Source: Sitta carolinensis
Taxonomy: Eukaryota > Chordata > Aves > Passeriformes > Sittidae
DNA: 64,000 bases
NCBI GenBank assembly: GCA_032173965.1
Contig: CM063313.1
Span: 793,305 to 857,304 of the forward strand
Direction of reading: 5' to 3'
In this document: in pieces, positions 1 through 11,694 of the stretch
Numbering within the stretch: the first letter of the stretch is position 1
Layout of the letters: the number at the start of each line of letters is the position of its first letter
The notes under the pieces: generated by a model
The model's input: only the letters and a program-made list of their open reading frames with translations
Databases searched by the model: none
What the model was told of the DNA's origin: nothing
Translations under genes and position numbers: made by a program

Positions 1-1970
1 GCTGTAGCTCAAATTCTCTGGTCTTTGGCAGGGATTTTGGCCGTCTTATCCAGTTCTTATAAATCTCTCCAACCTGTCATTTTGAATGAAGCGCCCTACA
101 GTTAGTATGTATTCACTTATTTTTCCTTGTTTAGCATTTGGGATATAGCCTGCTTGCCTTCATTTAAAAGACCCTTCAGACCTTTCCTATTACCTCTCAT
201 TTACTAAAAGATGCTTCATTAAGATAACATCTCCCATTTCTGATCTCCACATTTGGTGTTTAATATCTCCAAAAAAGGAATCTTTGTTCTTTCCCTGTGC
301 TGCTGCATTAATTTGATATGAGGTCTCCATTAGTCTCTGTCTCATCTCCACCACAAATTCTTCATCAAAACCTTTATTTAAGACAGTTTGTATGGCCCCT
401 GCAATGAGGACTGTCTGGTTTGTGTGTGGGAATGTCTTTTCCTCACAGTCCCTAATACGGCTCTGCTGTCTCTTTCTTCTCCACCTTTAAACATTTCCAT
501 CCTTTCTTTCTCCTTCCCTGCTGTAGTTGTTTTTATCTGTCAGCTTTCTAAAGCACTAATATTTTTTTATGCTGAGTTTGGACAGAACCTACAACAATGA
601 ATTCTTAGCCGAGACTTTGAGAACTCCTGTGACCTCTTGGAATGCAAATCAAGAGTATACATTTAGAGAAAAAAACTGTGTTACCTTCAGGTCTTGCAAT
701 TAGAAAAGACAATACTGCCATAAATTCTTTGAGCAGGAACAGAAACTCTGTACTCAGTTTTAGTTGCCATAGTCCTCTTGTATGACCATTAGAGTCATTT
801 AATCTCACTGTTTTTCAACACTCCCCTCAAGACTGATAAACATTCCTTAATATTTTGTTATGGTTTGAAGTTATAAACTAGTGCACTGTCAAGTCATAGC
901 AGTAGTTAGATAAAAATGCAGGGAAAATTCTTGATCATCTGGATATGCAGTGGAGAAAACAAGTTTATTGCAAGTAACAGTATCTATGATAGTTAGTGTT
1001 TGTGCAGAAGGATGATGGTGGTAAGAAATATCTTTCCAGTGTCTCAGCAATATTTTCTTAGCAATCAAGAAATTAAAGTTGAGCTACAAACATTTTTCTT
1101 GCTTTGTGAATGATTATTTCCTCTAAGGATATCCTGAAATTTGAGATGTGTAATAGTTCTAACATTTCTTTTCCCATATAGAATTAGTTTCATAAGCAAG
1201 AAATAAAATTAAATCCAGGCAGAGCAGTATTTTAAAAGGGAAAGGCAGTAGCCTTGAATTATCCATGTTGATTTGACATAGCCAGTGATGCTGCAGATAT
1301 AATACACGGCGCTGCTGTCACATCACCAAGTGACATCTTTTTATCCAAAGTGAAAATGAAATGTCAAAGTGAAGGAGTTCTGCAAATCTTCTCGTGCTGT
1401 TTGCAAAACATGTAAAACTCACTTTTGTGGAGTAAGGTGGGTGTTGACCAGAACTTTTAATTAAATTAGAGATTTTTAAGACAGCAAGGTGTAGCTGATG
1501 TAGCCTAACATTACTTTTAACCTTGTCCGACATGAACTGTTTGGCTTGAAATTATCAATGCTTCATGTATTTGCATCTTGGGTTTGTTTTGGAGGTGCTT
1601 TCACCATTTAAGCATTTTTGAGAATGCTAGCAGTAGGAAGACATCCATAATAAATGTTTTACCATTGCTTTCATAGTAGTCACGTTCCCCATTGTTTTGG
1701 AGGTTCTCCTCTGATTTGCCAGGAATGCTCTCCAATAGTAGGATCCTGTTAATACCCATATGGAAATTTCCTCCAGAGGCCCTTTTTAGTTTCTTTGTGA
1801 TCATCAACTTCTTGAATTATGGCTAACCTTCTGCAGAGATTTTGTCTGCATTGAGAGAGGCTGCCATTGACAACAGCATGTGCAAACCATTGCCAAGGAG
1901 AGGCTGACCAAGGTACAAACAGCATTGTTGGGGTTTCTTGTCAATCACTACTGCAGCCTGCTGAAACTGG
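1..1970. other. unique AT-rich DNA, no gene seen
   Basis: No repeat family, RNA gene or coding signature was recognised. Open frames here are under about 75 codons with no recognisable protein motif. It reads as ordinary avian intergenic or intronic sequence. Confidence 0.6.
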
Positions 1971-1972
1971 GA

Positions 1973-2183
1973 TTTAAAAAAACCCCAAAAAAACCCCAAC
2001 AAAATGACAAAAAACTGCCAAACCTAAAACCACAACAACAACCAACCAAACAGAAAACAAACAAGCAAAATGCCCACAAAAAAACAACCAAACAAAAAAT
2101 GTAAACTGCAAAATAAATCCCCCCAAAAACAAAACAAAACAAAAAAAAACAACAACAAAAAACAAACAAACAAAAAAAAAAAA
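1973..2183 (+). repeat. C+A-rich, nearly G-free low-complexity tract
   Basis: About 210 bases made almost wholly of A and C on the plus strand, mixing CAAA, CAA, CAAAA, CCAA and CCCCAAA units without one fixed period, and ending in a run of A. G is rare throughout. The open frames crossing it on both strands (Lys/Gln/Asn-rich on plus, Phe/Val/Cys-rich on minus) are artefacts of composition. The same kind of tract appears on the opposite strand near 22.3, 33.5 and 61.5 kb. Confidence 0.85.
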
Positions 2184-2184
2184 G

Positions 2185-3040
2185 TGGCTCTTAACTGGGT
2201 AAACTTGAACTGGTGGCTGCCTGGTCAAGATACACAAAGATGGGACATATGGAAGTAAATAGGGTTCAATCCTTAAGCTAAATTAGACATTATAATTAGG
2301 TACTCAATGGTTCCTGTGCTGAGATATTGTTTGTAAGAGTTCATCTTATATTGTCTTCACCATTGTGTGTTTGACCTTGCAATCTTAAACATTTTGCTTA
2401 ACATAGCACTTGAAATGGGCACAGAAATCAGAATATGCAATGTGCAAGTAAATTCATGCCAGTGTTTGCCTCGTGGACCTTCTATAAACTTGTTATCTAG
2501 GTACAGACAAAAAGGAAGATTGGAAAATTTCCCCAGCATATATAACTTCATCAGCATGAGAGGAAAGCACATTTGTGTACACACAAATGCGTATATGAAT
2601 ACAAAAAAGAATATATTTGAATTAATTTAGTTTGCCTATCTACTTCTAACAAATTTTTCAGGAGCCGAATGATACCAAATCACAGTCAGAACATAGACAG
2701 AAGGAAAGACCAGTTATGAGCAGTACTTGAGGTTTATGAGATTGACATTGCTTGGATGACACCACCACATAATTCCCTTTCCTCGCTTGTTCTCTGGTAA
2801 TTCTGAGCCTGTTTATTTGTTAATTTGTCACTTGTTAACGCTTATACAAGGAGGGCAGAAGCTGTAAGAGATTTTAGCTGGCATTCTTTAGCTTGTATCA
2901 GACAGTACTTACAGGTAGGATGTGATCATTCTGTCGGTATTGCTCTTGGGGTCTCTCCTGGGATTGCATTTGCTTTTGTTATAGGACTGCCTGAGGTCCA
3001 AATGTGTTGCAGGTCATATATAAGGAGAATAATTTCAGTT
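2185..3040. other. unique DNA, no gene seen
   Basis: Nothing recognised. The short overlapping frames on both strands near 2360-2630 share no known motif and are taken as chance. Confidence 0.5.
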
Positions 3041-3041
3041 G

Positions 3042-3153
3042 CAATTTACAGGTAAGGAACTGAGTCATGGGGAGGTAAAAGTGACTTACCTTAGATAGGA
3101 TTACATTGGAAAAGCCATGAGATGAAAAAAGTCCCTGTCCAGTGCCCTAATCA
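3042..3153 (+). mobile_element. MIR-like ancient SINE relic
   Basis: The stretch reads as a degraded MIR-family 3' half on the plus strand. A TTTACAG block is followed by GGAACTGAG, a GGGGAGGTAAAAGTGACTTA block matching the MIR 'gag-aggttaagtgacttg' segment, and a tail ending in CCAGTGCCCTAATCA, which resembles the MIR 3' end. MIR is a tRNA-derived SINE that spread in early amniotes and survives in birds at low copy number. Recognition is from memory of the consensus; a related CORE-SINE could give the same pattern. It sits just upstream of the large CR1. Confidence 0.6.
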
Positions 3154-3224
3154 TACAATCGAGTTCTACTTCAGCTGACATTCAGTCTTGAGGACACGAA
3201 TACTGAAAGAGACTCAGATATGGT

Positions 3225-5580
3225 ATGTGTGTGATAAGACAACAGAACATAAGTGAACCAGGAGGTTTCTGGAATGTGCTGATGACAATTTCCTTCTCCA
3301 TCTGACAGAGGAAATGATGAAGAGTTTCTGTCATGGATCTTTGCCTCACCAGCAGGGTAGGGACAGTGGGGAACGCGAAGCTCAAGAGAAACATTGGCTG
3401 CAGTGACCATGCGATCTCATGATTCTATGAAGGGCTGGATTTCAAGGTTTTTGGCAATGAGGAGGTTCTGCAGCAAACTCACTGCCATGAGCTTCAGGAG
3501 AGCAGCTTTCAGCTCCTTCAGGGATCTGTTTGGTAGAGTCCCATAGCATAAAGCCCTACAGGGAAGATCAGCCCAAGAAAAGTGGTTGATGTTCAAGGAT
3601 CTACTCTGAGATCAGGAGCAATGCAGTCCAATGAAGAGGAAGGCAGGCAAAAGTCCCAGGAGAGCTGTGGGGATGAGCAAGTTGCTCCCGGACAAACTCA
3701 AACACAAAAATGAAGTTTGTAGGGTGTGAAAACAAGGGCAGGTTGTCTGGGAGGAGAAAAAAATTGCCTGAGCAGACAGGGATCAGGTTAGGAAAGCTAA
3801 AGCCTGGGAAGAATTAAACCTGGACAGAGATATCAAGGGCATGAAGAAAACTTCTAGAGGTACGTGATGGATAAAAGGAAAACTGAGGAAAATGTGGGCC
3901 CTCTCCAGAAGCAAACAGGAGAGCTGGTTACCTGGGACATGGAGAAGACTGAGATATTTAATGACTTTGTTGTCTTGGCCCACACCAACGGGTTCTCCAA
4001 CCACACTAGAGTCACAGAAGGCAAAGGCAGTGGGGACTGGCAGAATAAAGAATCATCTTCTCTAGGAGAAGATCAGGTTTGAGAACATTTAAGAAACTTG
4101 AAGGTGCATAACTCCATGGGACCTGAGGAGATCCTGATGAGACTCTGAGGGAACTGGCAGCTGAAGCATCTAAACACCATCCATCATATTTGAAAAGCTG
4201 TGGCAGAATACTGAAGTTCTCATTGAGTGGAAAAGGGGTAACACCAATTTTAGAAAAGTGTAAAAAGAAAGACTGAGGGAACTACAGGCCAGTCAGTCTT
4301 ACTTTGGTGCCTGGAAACATCATGGAATAGATCCTCCTGGAAAATATGCAAAGACACATGGAATATAAAAACATAAATAGTGGCAGCCAATGTGGTTTCG
4401 CTAAGGGCAAATCACACCTGACAAATTTGGTGGCTTTCCATGGAGGGGTGACAGTATTGGTGGGTGAGGGAAGAGCAGCTGATGTCATCTACCTGGGCCT
4501 GTGCAAAGCATTTGACATCATCCCTCACAATATCCTTGTCTCTGAACTGGATATGATTGGTGGAATACCGGGTGGATAAGGAATTTGCTGGACAGTCATA
4601 CTCAGAGTTGCTGATGATGTCTCAATGTCTGGGTGCAGAGCAAGTGGCCTCTCAGGTGTCTGGGATGGGACATCTCTGTTGATGACATGGACATTGACAC
4701 CAACAATTTTGTAAATTTTCTGAGCTATGTGTTGTGGCAGACATGCTGGAGGGAAAGGATGAATCTAGAGGGACCTGGGTAGGCTTGAGAAGTGGGTCTG
4801 TGCAAACCTCATGAAGTTCAAAAAGGCCAAGTGTCAGGTCCTGCAGATGGGTCAGGACAATCCAAAGTACAAATACAGGCTGGGCAAAGAATGGATAGAG
4901 AACAACCCTCAGGGGAAGGACTTCGGAGTGTTGGTTGATGAAAAGTCCAACACAACTCAGCAGTGAGAGCTCACAGCACAAAACCCAGCAGTGTCCTGTA
5001 CTACATCAGGTCAGGCGAGAGGATTCTGGACCTCTACTCTTCTCTTGGGAGACTAATGTTTTGACCAGCTTGGTGTCCACAGCACAAGGACATGGAACTG
5101 TTGGAACAGGTTGGAACAAAACTTATTATATTATTTCTGCTGGAACCAAAATTGTTAGAGAGATGAAAATCCTCTCCTATAAAAACAGACTGGGATAGTT
5201 GAAACTGTTCAGCCTGGAGAAAACTAGGCTGCAGGGAGACCTTATAGCCTCTTCCAGTGTCTAAAGGAGCTAAAAGAAATCCAGAGAGCCTTTTTACAAG
5301 GGCACGTAGGTACAGGACAAGGGGTAATGACTTTAAACTGAAAGAGGACAAGTTTGAATCAAACGTCAAGAAGAAATTCTTCGCTACGAGGATGGTGAGA
5401 AACTGCCAAAGGCTACCTAAAGCTGTGGTTGCCCCATCTCTGGACATTTCTAAGGCCAGGCTGGATGGAACTCTGAGCAACCTGGTCTACTGGAAGATGT
5501 ACCTGCCCATGGAACAGAGGTAGGAACGAGATGGTCTTTAAGGTCCCTTCCAATCCATACCTTTCCATGGCTGTGTAATC
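3225..5580 (+). mobile_element. CR1 LINE, 5'-truncated, plus strand
   Basis: The largest transposon copy in the window. It begins inside ORF2, at what corresponds to the end of the endonuclease region, and runs to the CR1 3' end. That end is recognisable by GGTCTTTAAGGTCCCTTCCA at about 5532-5551, followed by a degenerate 3' terminus. About 2.35 kb is present, against roughly 4.5 kb for a full-length CR1. CR1 is a non-LTR retrotransposon that copies itself by target-primed reverse transcription; it lacks a poly(A) tail and usually leaves no clear target duplication. The copy carries frameshifts, in-frame stops and internal deletions, so it is old and immobile. No transcriptional signal is inferred. 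Confidence 0.92.
3864..5523 (+). pseudogene. decayed CR1 ORF2 (reverse transcriptase remnants)
   Basis: Successive fragments of one reading frame survive. At 3864-4082 is a linker with ENVGPL and GEDQV. Near 4275 an NYRPVSLT-type motif is followed by a TAG at 4327-4329. The fingers/palm fragment at 4346-4579 contains FAKGKSHLTNLVAF and YLGLCKAFDIIPHN. Near 4910-4960 there is a KDFGVLVDEK-type thumb motif. The C-terminus at 5257-5523 contains RTRGNDFKLKE, KKKFFATRMV and RLDGTLSNLV. In motif A the first Asp, expected to bind metal in non-LTR reverse transcriptases, reads Gly. The region that should hold the FADD active-site box, near 4680-4740, is disrupted and I cannot find the box. The protein cannot be functional. 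The 148-codon minus-strand frame across 5034-5480 is a shadow of this element. Confidence 0.88.
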
Positions 5581-5589
5581 CCATTAATC

Positions 5590-8500
5590 ATTTGTTATGT
5601 ACAGCTCAGAAGTCAGCATGGCCAGGTCATTCTGCAGGAATGGGAGGGCATGAAGGCAGGAAGCAATCAGACATCAGGAAGTTTCCAGGTGAGGCACTTT
5701 ATTAGGTCACCCTTGCCCAACATCTTCACTGTTGGCTGGACAACTGTAAATGGTACTTTATTACGGAAAACTGCTCCCAAGAGAGACAATCTTCTCTAAG
5801 AACAGAATGCTGACTACTCAATCCAAGATCCCAGATTCATACTTACTATTTACATGTTCTCAGAGTAGGTGGTCCATTTATGCAAAAATAAAACTTTGCT
5901 TAACTAAGCTCGTTTTCTTTGTGAAGTCAAATTTTCTATAGCTCTGTTTATGTAAGATACAGATGAATCTTATTAGAAATATTGGATTACAGTAGTCTTA
6001 ACAGATTAAAACAATTGTGGGAAAATGTGGACCTATTTACACATTGGAATGTACAAGACTGTATCATGACCAGACCAACATTACTCCAGATCACTAATAG
6101 TGTTTTCTGTTAGGAAAAAAAGTCAACATTTAACACATGGTGATACTTGAAACTTCAGGAGTTTTTTTAAGGTTTAGAGAACTGTGGGGTATTAAACTAA
6201 AAATTATTGTATTGAACAACAAGATTTACTGAAATGCAAAGCCTTTTATAGTACAGTATAATACACATTTAGAAATTAAGTTCTTTAACTCTTCAAAGAT
6301 GGAAGAAAGGGCTGCTTATAACACATACACAGTACAGCTGTATTACATTATTTCATCATCAGAGAGTCCCATTATGCATTTTACTGAAAGATGGTGAAAT
6401 CTGTCTATCCCACTGGGTAGGAATTCCTATTATGTTAAAATCTTCATGATGACCAATGAGAGTTAAGACCAATAGTTTGCATTTGGCCGCTATTTTTTTA
6501 ATGAATCTGTAATAGACACTAATTAGTCTGTCATTTTACCTATCTTCTCATGAAATGTCTTAACATATACCATACAATGTCACACTCGTTTTAGTTAATC
6601 TTTATGGATGCTTCAAACAAGGAGGTTTTGAACCCAAACAATTTTTTGGTTCTGAGAAATCCCTTCTTCTCCATTGTGAACAAAACCATGGAAATATATT
6701 CCACTCTTACTAATTCAAAGACTCTTTATGCCACTTTACTAAGCAAAGGAAAAATATTTGTTTTTAAAGTGCCTCTTTCTAAGTTGCTGTTTTAGGGAGT
6801 TAGTGTGAAGCAAATTTCAGATTGTTTTAGGTAAAGTTCAAGAATTATTCAAAAGACAGAATCTGACTACTCATGTTTCCTTTAAACTGGCTTTCTACCT
6901 CTATCACCTTATATAGGCTTGATTTTGGATGATGAAATAAATAAAATTAAACAGTGGTACACAAAATCTATAAAACTCCTTTGAGTTTGAATGGGTATAG
7001 TTACAAGAATCTCATGTGTCTAAAAGAGGAGAATTGTACATAAGGGTTCTATTAAAAAACCAAATAGTGATCAAGAGATGCTCAGTAAGGTCTTATGGGG
7101 TTTGTGCAGTTTCTTACTCTTCTTTACTACCTTTTTCAAAAACTTCGGCATCAAGGATAAATTGTGTACTGATGTAAGCATACCTGTGTTATGCATATGC
7201 AATGCCTTATTCCACCTTAATGAACTTTGGTGAATACCCCGTTTGTGTCTCATCTGAACTTGTGACACCACCTGTGATATGAATTGCAGGCAGATGTGCA
7301 CAAGGGTATCAGAAACTTGTCCACAGAAGAGGGATCTCAATAGTGGTGACTTAGGCTGAACTAACTAAGGATGGAGAGCTCCATAAGCACATCTCTAGGA
7401 GAAGGCCAGGTGATGTCAGAATGACTGGCCACTGAAATGTGATTTCTCCCATTCCCTTGGTCAGCATACAGAGAAGAAGTCATTCAGCGACAGCGTTTAA
7501 AAGCCTAGGTGTGGGTCCAAGTGTGAACACCTCCATAGCTCCATTCCTTGGTGAGGATGGCCTTCTACCTGCCAGTCCAATTCCAGTCTGCAGCTATGGC
7601 TGCTCTGCTGCTGTGGTTTCAAAGTATGACTGTCAACATGCCCTTGGAAATTCTGGGGACAGGCATAGTTGTGAAAAAAACCAACCCTGCTCAAGGCATT
7701 CATGTTGTCTGCTATGGAGACTGCAGCCCTTGCAGCTCACTCTGCTCAGCATACCCAGAGGAAAGCCTGTGTTCTGCCCCTCATCTCAGTTTTCTAACAC
7801 ATATCTGAATCTAGAAAGAGCTTCCAAATCCTGTCTGGTTTGTAAAGTTGTTTTCTCTTGGCGGAGATGGATGGGGAACAAAACTCACTAGACTCACTAC
7901 ATTCAGTGAAAACATCACTGAACATCTGTGACTAAGGAAGGGTTGACACTAAAAACAGCCACCACTTAAAATGCCAGCACTTACAGAAGTTGATGTGTTA
8001 TGGCATCAGTGTCAGGCAGCTGCTCCCATACTCAGAAAGGGAGAAACTTTGGGGTATCTCATTTAGTCCTCATAAGTGCTGAGCACCAGGAAGTCTCTTA
8101 ATATTGTGTGTGCTGTGTACAGGGCTATAGCTTTCAATGGATTCCCTTCCCAAAGCTCTATTAGGAAAGAGAATTCATCATTGTTCACTGTCTGAGATGA
8201 GATAATGGGGGAAGGCAAAACTCCTCCCCTGCTATCTCCCCACAGAGTTTGAACAGGTAACTACCTGGAAAAGTCTTTGAATCTCTTAGAGGGGATTCAT
8301 GGGTCTCCTTTGTCAAGCTGAAAGAAGTGTGCCTGCTCTTGCCAATGCTGAGCTGTGTGACAGCATGCTACTAAATCTGCTTTTAGCAGCTTCAGAGGTA
8401 TGTGAAGCAAGGAAGAAAGCAGAGTATCAGTGGGTGAGCTTTTAATGGGGTGGGAGACAGACTACTGCTCTTTTCTCCATCATTCTGGAGACCATCACGA

Positions 8501-8900
8501 AAAATGTTGCTATTTCCTTCTCTCTCCTGAGGTTTTGCACTGTTACTGTACCTTCACTCAAAATTGTTGTTCTCCAGGTGTGCCACCCTAAGTTTCTGTA
8601 TGTCTTTGCAAGAAGGTGTGATACACAACTTTCATCTTCAGCTTGGTGATAAAAGAACAAATGCAGCTCTCCAGCAGTCTAAAGCATGTCCTGCTGTGTT
8701 TTTCCACCCTTAATAATATAAGACTAGAGTTAGAAATATAGGGAGATATTAAGAGTCACTAGACGTAAATTCATTGGTTGCAGTTTGGAATTCCTTCTGC
8801 TTAAAATAAAGCCAAAATAGAGCTTCATGTTACCATTCAGTGTCCATCACCCCTCTTACCTACAGAATCTCTACCCATTTGTCTGGGGCATCTAAAGCTG
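5590..8900. other. unique AT-rich DNA, no gene recognised
   Basis: The longest open frame is 7439-7891, plus strand, 150 codons. It is rich in Ser, Cys and Pro with no domain I recognise, and frames are also open on the opposite strand, so it is more likely chance than a gene. No repeat family recognised. Confidence 0.5.
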
Positions 8901-8901
8901 G

Positions 8902-8930
8902 TTTTTTTTTGTTTTTTTTTTTTTTTTTTT
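8902..8930 (+). repeat. poly-T tract
   Basis: Nine T, one G, then nineteen T. No retrotransposon body was recognised on either side, so this is treated as a simple homopolymer rather than a reverse-strand poly(A) tail. Confidence 0.9.
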
Positions 8931-8934
8931 CCAG

Positions 8935-11620
8935 GAGACTAGTTTGACATTTAGCTGTCTTCTTTACCCAAGTTAGCATTTAGAAGACATGAATTCAAAA
9001 TTTTTTCTTGCTTCATGTGTCATATTGATTATACTGGTTTGTTAAATGGAAGTTTGCTTTCTACTAGTGTTTACCTTGTTGCTTTGCATGGACACTGCTG
9101 GGCCAAATTTGCAGTAACTGGGAGAAGAAAACCATTCTCTAGCTCTGCCATATTTAGCCTGATTTTTTTTCAGTGTCATCTTTTCTTTCCATCAGAACTG
9201 CTAATGACAACAAGCATGTAACACAATATTTCTGTTTGAGGTGAGATTTTTGGCTCATTGTACAGTTCTTTGAAAATGTGGAGTCTATTTAGAAATGTTG
9301 TTTTTCTACCCTGTCTAGGTCTTTTGCATTTATTGAGGATTTAGTGGGCCATGCTCTGTGGTGAGTGGTAGTCATGGAGACTCCTGGTTTTGTAAGTTTT
9401 TGTTTTATGTGGCTACCACCTAAACAACACCTGGTCTGCTCTCTGGAAGTGCAGCTTACACTGAAGATAATCCATTTGATTTCAGGAAGGATTCTGTCAC
9501 AGTCAAGGTCTGCTCAGCATGGTTGTACCTGCTCTTCTACTTTTTAAGCTTCCATCCCCACTGAGGGGCACCAATTCCTGACAGTGTGGAGATAAGGAAA
9601 CAAATGGTTCAACAGAATCACTGCATGCATGATGACAGAGCTCTGACCTGACATTTCAACCCCAAGAACAAACCCAGAGTCTTTTAGAGTTCTCAAGTAA
9701 AATTTTATCAAGCCTTTTGTACGATTACTCTTCCATGACATCTTCTAGAAGCAGAATCACAGTGCGTTTATGCAAATGCAGAGTGTGACCCATGCTTAAT
9801 AATCTCTTAAAAATTTATTGCTACAGACAGACAGGTTGGAGTGGAGCATCACCTCCTCAGCAGTAGATTTTTAAAAAGCACACTCTGATCTTTAATCTGT
9901 TTTTCACATTAGAAAATGTAGGCCTCAAACACTTTTGAAAATGTGGATACCAACAACAATTTAGGTTGCTCTCTTTCATGAGAGGAAGAGATGCTTAAGT
10001 CTAAAAATCACAGTTATGAAATATTTTTTTTAAACAAGAAAAAAGAAAATCAATGAATACAAACATCCGTACCCTGTTACTAATCCTACACTTAATCTGA
10101 CTAAGCGCTGCTGATTTTGCATGTGAGAGAAGATGTGTCTTTGACAGGGAGTTTGAGAAAGTGACAATTTAACTGGCAATTCCCCTGTTGCTACTGAGAT
10201 CAAAGGCACACCAAAGCTGCTAACCTGGAATATGAAGTGTGCTAAGAAAGTGTGAAAAGAAGCAACAGATACCTCAGGAAAACAGCTACTTTACAGAATT
10301 GCTGCAAGAACTAAATTTTTTCACTTGTTTTTGGCATTGCTCCCTGTATCTGACTCAGTGATATTTTTCTTGCTACCCTTATAGAATTTTTTGCTTCTAA
10401 GAACCACTTTGGATAATAATGTCCCTGTAAAGAGTGTCTTGCACGCCTGGTATTTGTCATACCACCTTTAGTTCTCCCATACAGGATGGCTCAGTCATTC
10501 TGTTTTGACAGTGTAGATGGGCCTCAAAAGAGAGTGCAGGTGCAATATCCTTCCTCCCTCCACTTGCTGATGAAAAGCTGGACCAGATCCCTGGAAATGT
10601 ACTCCTGTTGGGCCACATGTCCCACTGCTGTGAATGGTACAGTGTTATGGACTTGCATGGAACTGGTGGTCTCACCTTTAACTGAGCGCTCTGAATGTGT
10701 CTCTGTTGTAGAAGAAATATTTGCTCTCAGCTGTCAAGGCTGGGCTGTTGAAACAGGAAGTGAGTCTGTTCTCTTTATTTAAATGCTTCTCCTTTATCGA
10801 AGCCATCAATTAGCTGTTTAGATTTTTCATTTCACAAGCCTTGGTGAGCTGCCCACATGCAGAGTCAGTCAAGGGTTTCCCAAACTGTGGCTTTACCTTG
10901 GTAACCCAGGACCCGTGGAAACGTTTTCACTGACCTCTGACTGAGGGCAGGCTTGAACCATTTTTGGGGGCTTTGAAGTATGCTTTGTTCCAGCTATCAA
11001 AAGCAGGGCAGACTTTTCTACAGAGGAACTGAGTTCCATGTAGCCATCACTCTCTGCCCAGGACTTCTCCTGCCAGCACTGAGTTTGGAGTTGCCTATGG
11101 AAAGAATTCAAGGCCTTCCCTGACAAACAAATGGTACAGGACAAAACGAATGTGATGGGAAGTACAGAATTTTCTCTCTTGTTCGGACAACTTAACATTT
11201 TTATTATGTTTTTTCCAAAGAAAAACCAGCCCTACTCTGCAATGAATCAATGAAGATTTAGTAATACGAACAAATGAACTTTGAAATGTGCAATTGAGTC
11301 TTTCAAACTGCACTATCAGGAACTATATTGTCTGCATCTCTTTAAAAGTCCAATTTGTTCCTAAGCCATGAATAGTTTAAATCGTCAACGATTTTGTGAA
11401 AATCAATAAGGATCATGCAGACAGAACTCAGAGTATCATTTTAACCATAAATTATACACCTGATGAATCCTATCCCATGGTTACAATAGACAACAGAGGA
11501 CCACAGAAGTACAGTATCCTTGTTGCCTTATTTCCTTTACATGTGCTACTTCCACTGTTGGTGATCAGGAGGGAAACATCAATTACAAACCTCTTGGCTG
11601 TGGAAAACAGGCAACATTCT
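8935..11620. other. unique DNA, no gene seen
   Basis: Open frames of up to about 100 codons (for example 10486-10782 plus and 10893-11198 minus) show no recognisable domain and overlap frames on the other strand. No repeat was identified. Confidence 0.5.
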
Positions 11621-11624
11621 TAGT

Positions 11625-11667
11625 GATGCATTTGCAAAAGTGCTTTTAGATAAATTGTATACAGCAT
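11625..11667 (+). repeat. 43-bp dispersed repeat, copy 1
   Basis: Forty-three bases beginning GATGCATTTGCAAAAGTG and ending TTGTATACAGCAT recur at 19518-19560 with only two differences. At this locus the repeat runs into a perfect tandem 12-mer, CAGCATATAATT, at 11662-11673 and 11674-11685. The arms AGATAAATTGTAT (11648-11660) and ATATAATTTATCT (11678-11690) form an inverted repeat with one mismatch. I do not recognise the family. It may be the edge of an unannotated avian transposon. Confidence 0.85.
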
Positions 11668-11694
11668 ATAATTCAGCATATAATTTATCTTTCA

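Noticed and set aside
1880..2258. Lys/Gln/Asn-rich and Phe/Cys/Val-rich frames
   Set aside because: Translation of the C+A-rich low-complexity tract.
5034..5480. 148-codon minus-strand frame
   Set aside because: Antisense of CR1 ORF2; the plus strand carries the recognisable reverse transcriptase motifs.
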